Assembly: GCF_007859755.1 (NCBI RefSeq)
Contig: NZ_SJPF01000001.1
Location: 652,234 to 716,233 of the forward strand
Reading direction: 5' to 3'
From: Blastopirellula retiformator
Lineage (GTDB): Bacteria > Planctomycetota > Planctomycetia > Pirellulales > Pirellulaceae
Length of the DNA stretch: 64,000 bases
Shown here one piece after another: positions 62,855-64,000 of the stretch. Under the pieces are notes generated by a model. It made no database searches and was not told the origin of the DNA. It saw only the letters and a list, made by a program, of their open reading frames with translations. Position 1 is the first letter of the stretch, and every line of letters starts with the position of its first letter. Position numbers and translations under genes: made by a program.

Positions 62855-62885
62855 TCGTAAGTCGATTTGTCCCTGGTACATTAAC

Positions 62886-62913
62886 CCGAGGCGCGAGCCG
62901 AGGGAATGTGTGC
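62886..62913 (+). repeat. Degenerate copy of the GGGAATG intergenic repeat
   Basis: GAGGCGCGAGCCGAGGGAATG followed by TGTGCGCAAG is a divergent copy of the family at 38474 and 48275. Confidence 0.5.
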
Positions 62914-62929
62914 GCAAGTCTGGGCGCTG

Positions 62930-63066
62930 TTGCCACGTCTTCGTGGCAATGATTGCGTTCGCCAGTTCGTTGCGGCGCCGTCTGCCCGAAAACCGGGAGT
63001 CGCATTTAGCAGCTCCCCAATCAACCGGCAACCTCGCGTACATTCGTTGCCACGAAGACGTGGCAA
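62930..63066. repeat. Inverted pair of TTGCCACG hairpins
   Basis: TTGCCACGTCTTCGTGGCAA (62930-62949) and its reverse complement (63047-63066) face each other 97 bp apart, each itself an 8-bp hairpin. The inner flanks also show partial similarity. No gene lies between; the 62855-63194 gap is essentially repeat sequence. Confidence 0.75.
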
Positions 63067-63194
63067 CGGCGCCCATCTATTAAGAACTTCACGATCCAAC
63101 GAAAAGTTGACGCGCCCCTGCCGGTGGTTGATACTAGGGCCACACTCCATGCCCTCCCAGCTTGCGCCTCCACCCCCGACAGAAGGCCCTTCTC

Positions 63195-63326
63195 ATGCAC
63201 CTATTCCGCTCGTTTCGCAACTTGCTGACGGTCGCCGCTTGTTTGCTGCTGATTGGCTCCCCGGCCCTGGCCGCCGAAGAGGCGAAGCGCCCCAACGTCA
63301 TCTTCATTCTGGCCGATGACAAGTAA
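63195..63326 (+). pseudogene. N-terminal stub of a secreted sulfatase
   Basis: A 43-codon frame encodes a complete signal peptide (LLTVAACLLLIGSPALA) and the sulfatase start KRPNVIFILADD, which holds the two metal-binding aspartates. It then ends at a stop after one more residue. Full sulfatases are 450-550 residues and carry a Cys/Ser formylglycine site, which is absent. What follows shows no sulfatase similarity, so the rest is deleted. Confidence 0.85.
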
Positions 63327-63688
63327 CAGCCTGTACGTGGGATACCGAAGAAACACAAGGAAAACGCAGAGAAGACAGCGTTTCCGATGGTAGTTGGGAA
63401 TCACGGAGGATCGTGCCAAATTCAGGTGGATTCAACGGGATTAACTACACTTTGCTACAGCAGGGCAGAATTCGTGATGTGAAGGAAGATTCACCGAAAC
63501 GGCGCAGAAGTAGAGGTGCACGCGGTTAAACGGACGAGCAACGTGAATTCGCGCGGGTGTTGGGTTACACTCTTCTCGCCCCCCGCACGATACTGATTGC
63601 GTTACGTCTTACGCGTTTGGTACAATCACGTAAACGTCATTCCAGACTAGGTTGGTTGAGAACGAGAGAATAGTCGGAGGAACACCGT
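63327..63688. other. Intergenic region before the mbtH-like gene
   Basis: No gene or repeat is recognised in this 360-bp stretch, whose base composition is more A-rich than its neighbours. The promoter listed separately is its only feature. Confidence 0.5.
63597..63626 (+). promoter_or_regulatory. Putative promoter of the mbtH-like gene
   Basis: TTGCGT (63597-63602), an 18-bp spacer and TACAAT (63621-63626) lie about 60 bp upstream of the start codon. It was recognised by consensus only. Confidence 0.5.
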
Positions 63689-63916
63689 ATGTCGCAGGCT
63701 CACCCTGACGAATCGACTACCTACAAAGTTGTTGTCAATCACGAGGAACAATACTCGATCTGGCCATCTCATCGAGTAATTCCGCTTGGTTGGTCTGAGG
63801 AGGGGTTTGAGGGTCCAAAGCAAAACTGCCTTGAGCACATTAAAGTTGTATGGACCGACATGCGCCCGCTAAGTTTGCGAAAGGAAATGGAAAACTCCGA
63901 AGAGCACAACAATTGA
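63689..63916 (+). CDS. MbtH-like protein, NRPS adenylation-domain partner
   Basis: A 75-residue protein carrying the diagnostic MbtH pattern: [15 protein letters not shown], then [12 protein letters not shown] with conserved tryptophans, then [18 protein letters not shown]. MbtH proteins bind and activate adenylation domains of non-ribosomal peptide synthetases. GGAGG lies 8 bp before the ATG. No NRPS is in this window; a partner may lie just beyond the right edge or elsewhere. Confidence 0.93.
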   Translation: MSQAHPDESTTYKVVVNHEEQYSIWPSHRVIPLGWSEEGFEGPKQNCLEHIKVVWTDMRPLSLRKEMENSEEHNN

Positions 63917-64000
63917 ATTGCGGCGTTGTTTTGGCGAGCAGGGTAGATGACACGGCGATTGCGCCATGATGGGCAATCTGCAATAATCCGGCAAGTACGT

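Overview
The window reads as chromosome of a planctomycete, most likely of the Pirellulaceae (Blastopirellula/Bremerella-like). This is inferred from family content: a secreted c-type cytochrome/cupredoxin of the planctomycete DUF6797 type, a DUF1559 prepilin-like protein, a DUF1080 protein, a DUF4159 protein next to a MoxR/DUF58/BatA-like/VWA operon, many short secreted proteins of unknown function, GTG and TTG starts, and roughly 58% GC by eye. No rRNA, tRNA, CRISPR array or prophage was seen.

Layout. 0-9.7 kb: a methyltransferase, the large cytochrome c/cupredoxin protein, a VOC protein, a sugar-phosphate-isomerase-like TIM barrel, a GlsB-type membrane protein, RarA, a DUF1499 protein and a DUF1080 protein. 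9.8-11.1 kb: a MITE-like element abutting a RES/Xre toxin-antitoxin pair in toxin-first order. 11.2-16.5 kb: a secreted endonuclease/exonuclease/phosphatase-fold protein, hypothetical, CoA-binding, cyclic-phosphate receiver and TPR proteins, then a wrecked nucleoside hydrolase gene carrying a second MITE copy. 16.4-21.7 kb: a three-gene exporter (ABC, HlyD, TolC) whose ATPase has lost several catalytic motif residues. 22-34 kb: a VOC gene remnant, a secreted glycosidase-like protein, an antitoxin-like ORF, a polytopic membrane protein, a zinc-ribbon protein, a frameshifted secreted protein, a serine hydrolase, a His-rich protein with a DUF1559 protein, an esterase, DUF4272 and ankyrin proteins, and an M50 protease with CBS domains.

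34.0-36.7 kb holds the most unusual non-coding content: a minimal palindromic MITE derivative, a free-standing structured RNA candidate with its own promoter and terminator and a possible loop-loop interaction, then an NtrC-family regulator. 36.8-48.3 kb: a GH32-like protein, a duplicated-DUF4159 protein, and the MoxR/DUF58/BatA-like/VWA operon, split by a 176-bp inverted-repeat element. 48.4-57.6 kb: a TlpA-like thioredoxin, a catalase, and a TetR-controlled RND efflux pair. 57.7-64 kb: a Tat-exported prenyltransferase-repeat protein, secreted hypotheticals, a formylglycine-generating-enzyme-fold protein, an OprB-type porin, a sulfatase stub, and an MbtH-like gene at the right edge.

The best candidate for something undescribed is the interspersed 149-bp element: five copies with matching 4-bp flanking duplications plus one solo end, built from consecutive hairpins. 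It occurs together with decayed genes. The 144-nt RNA candidate at 34.25-34.39 kb is second.
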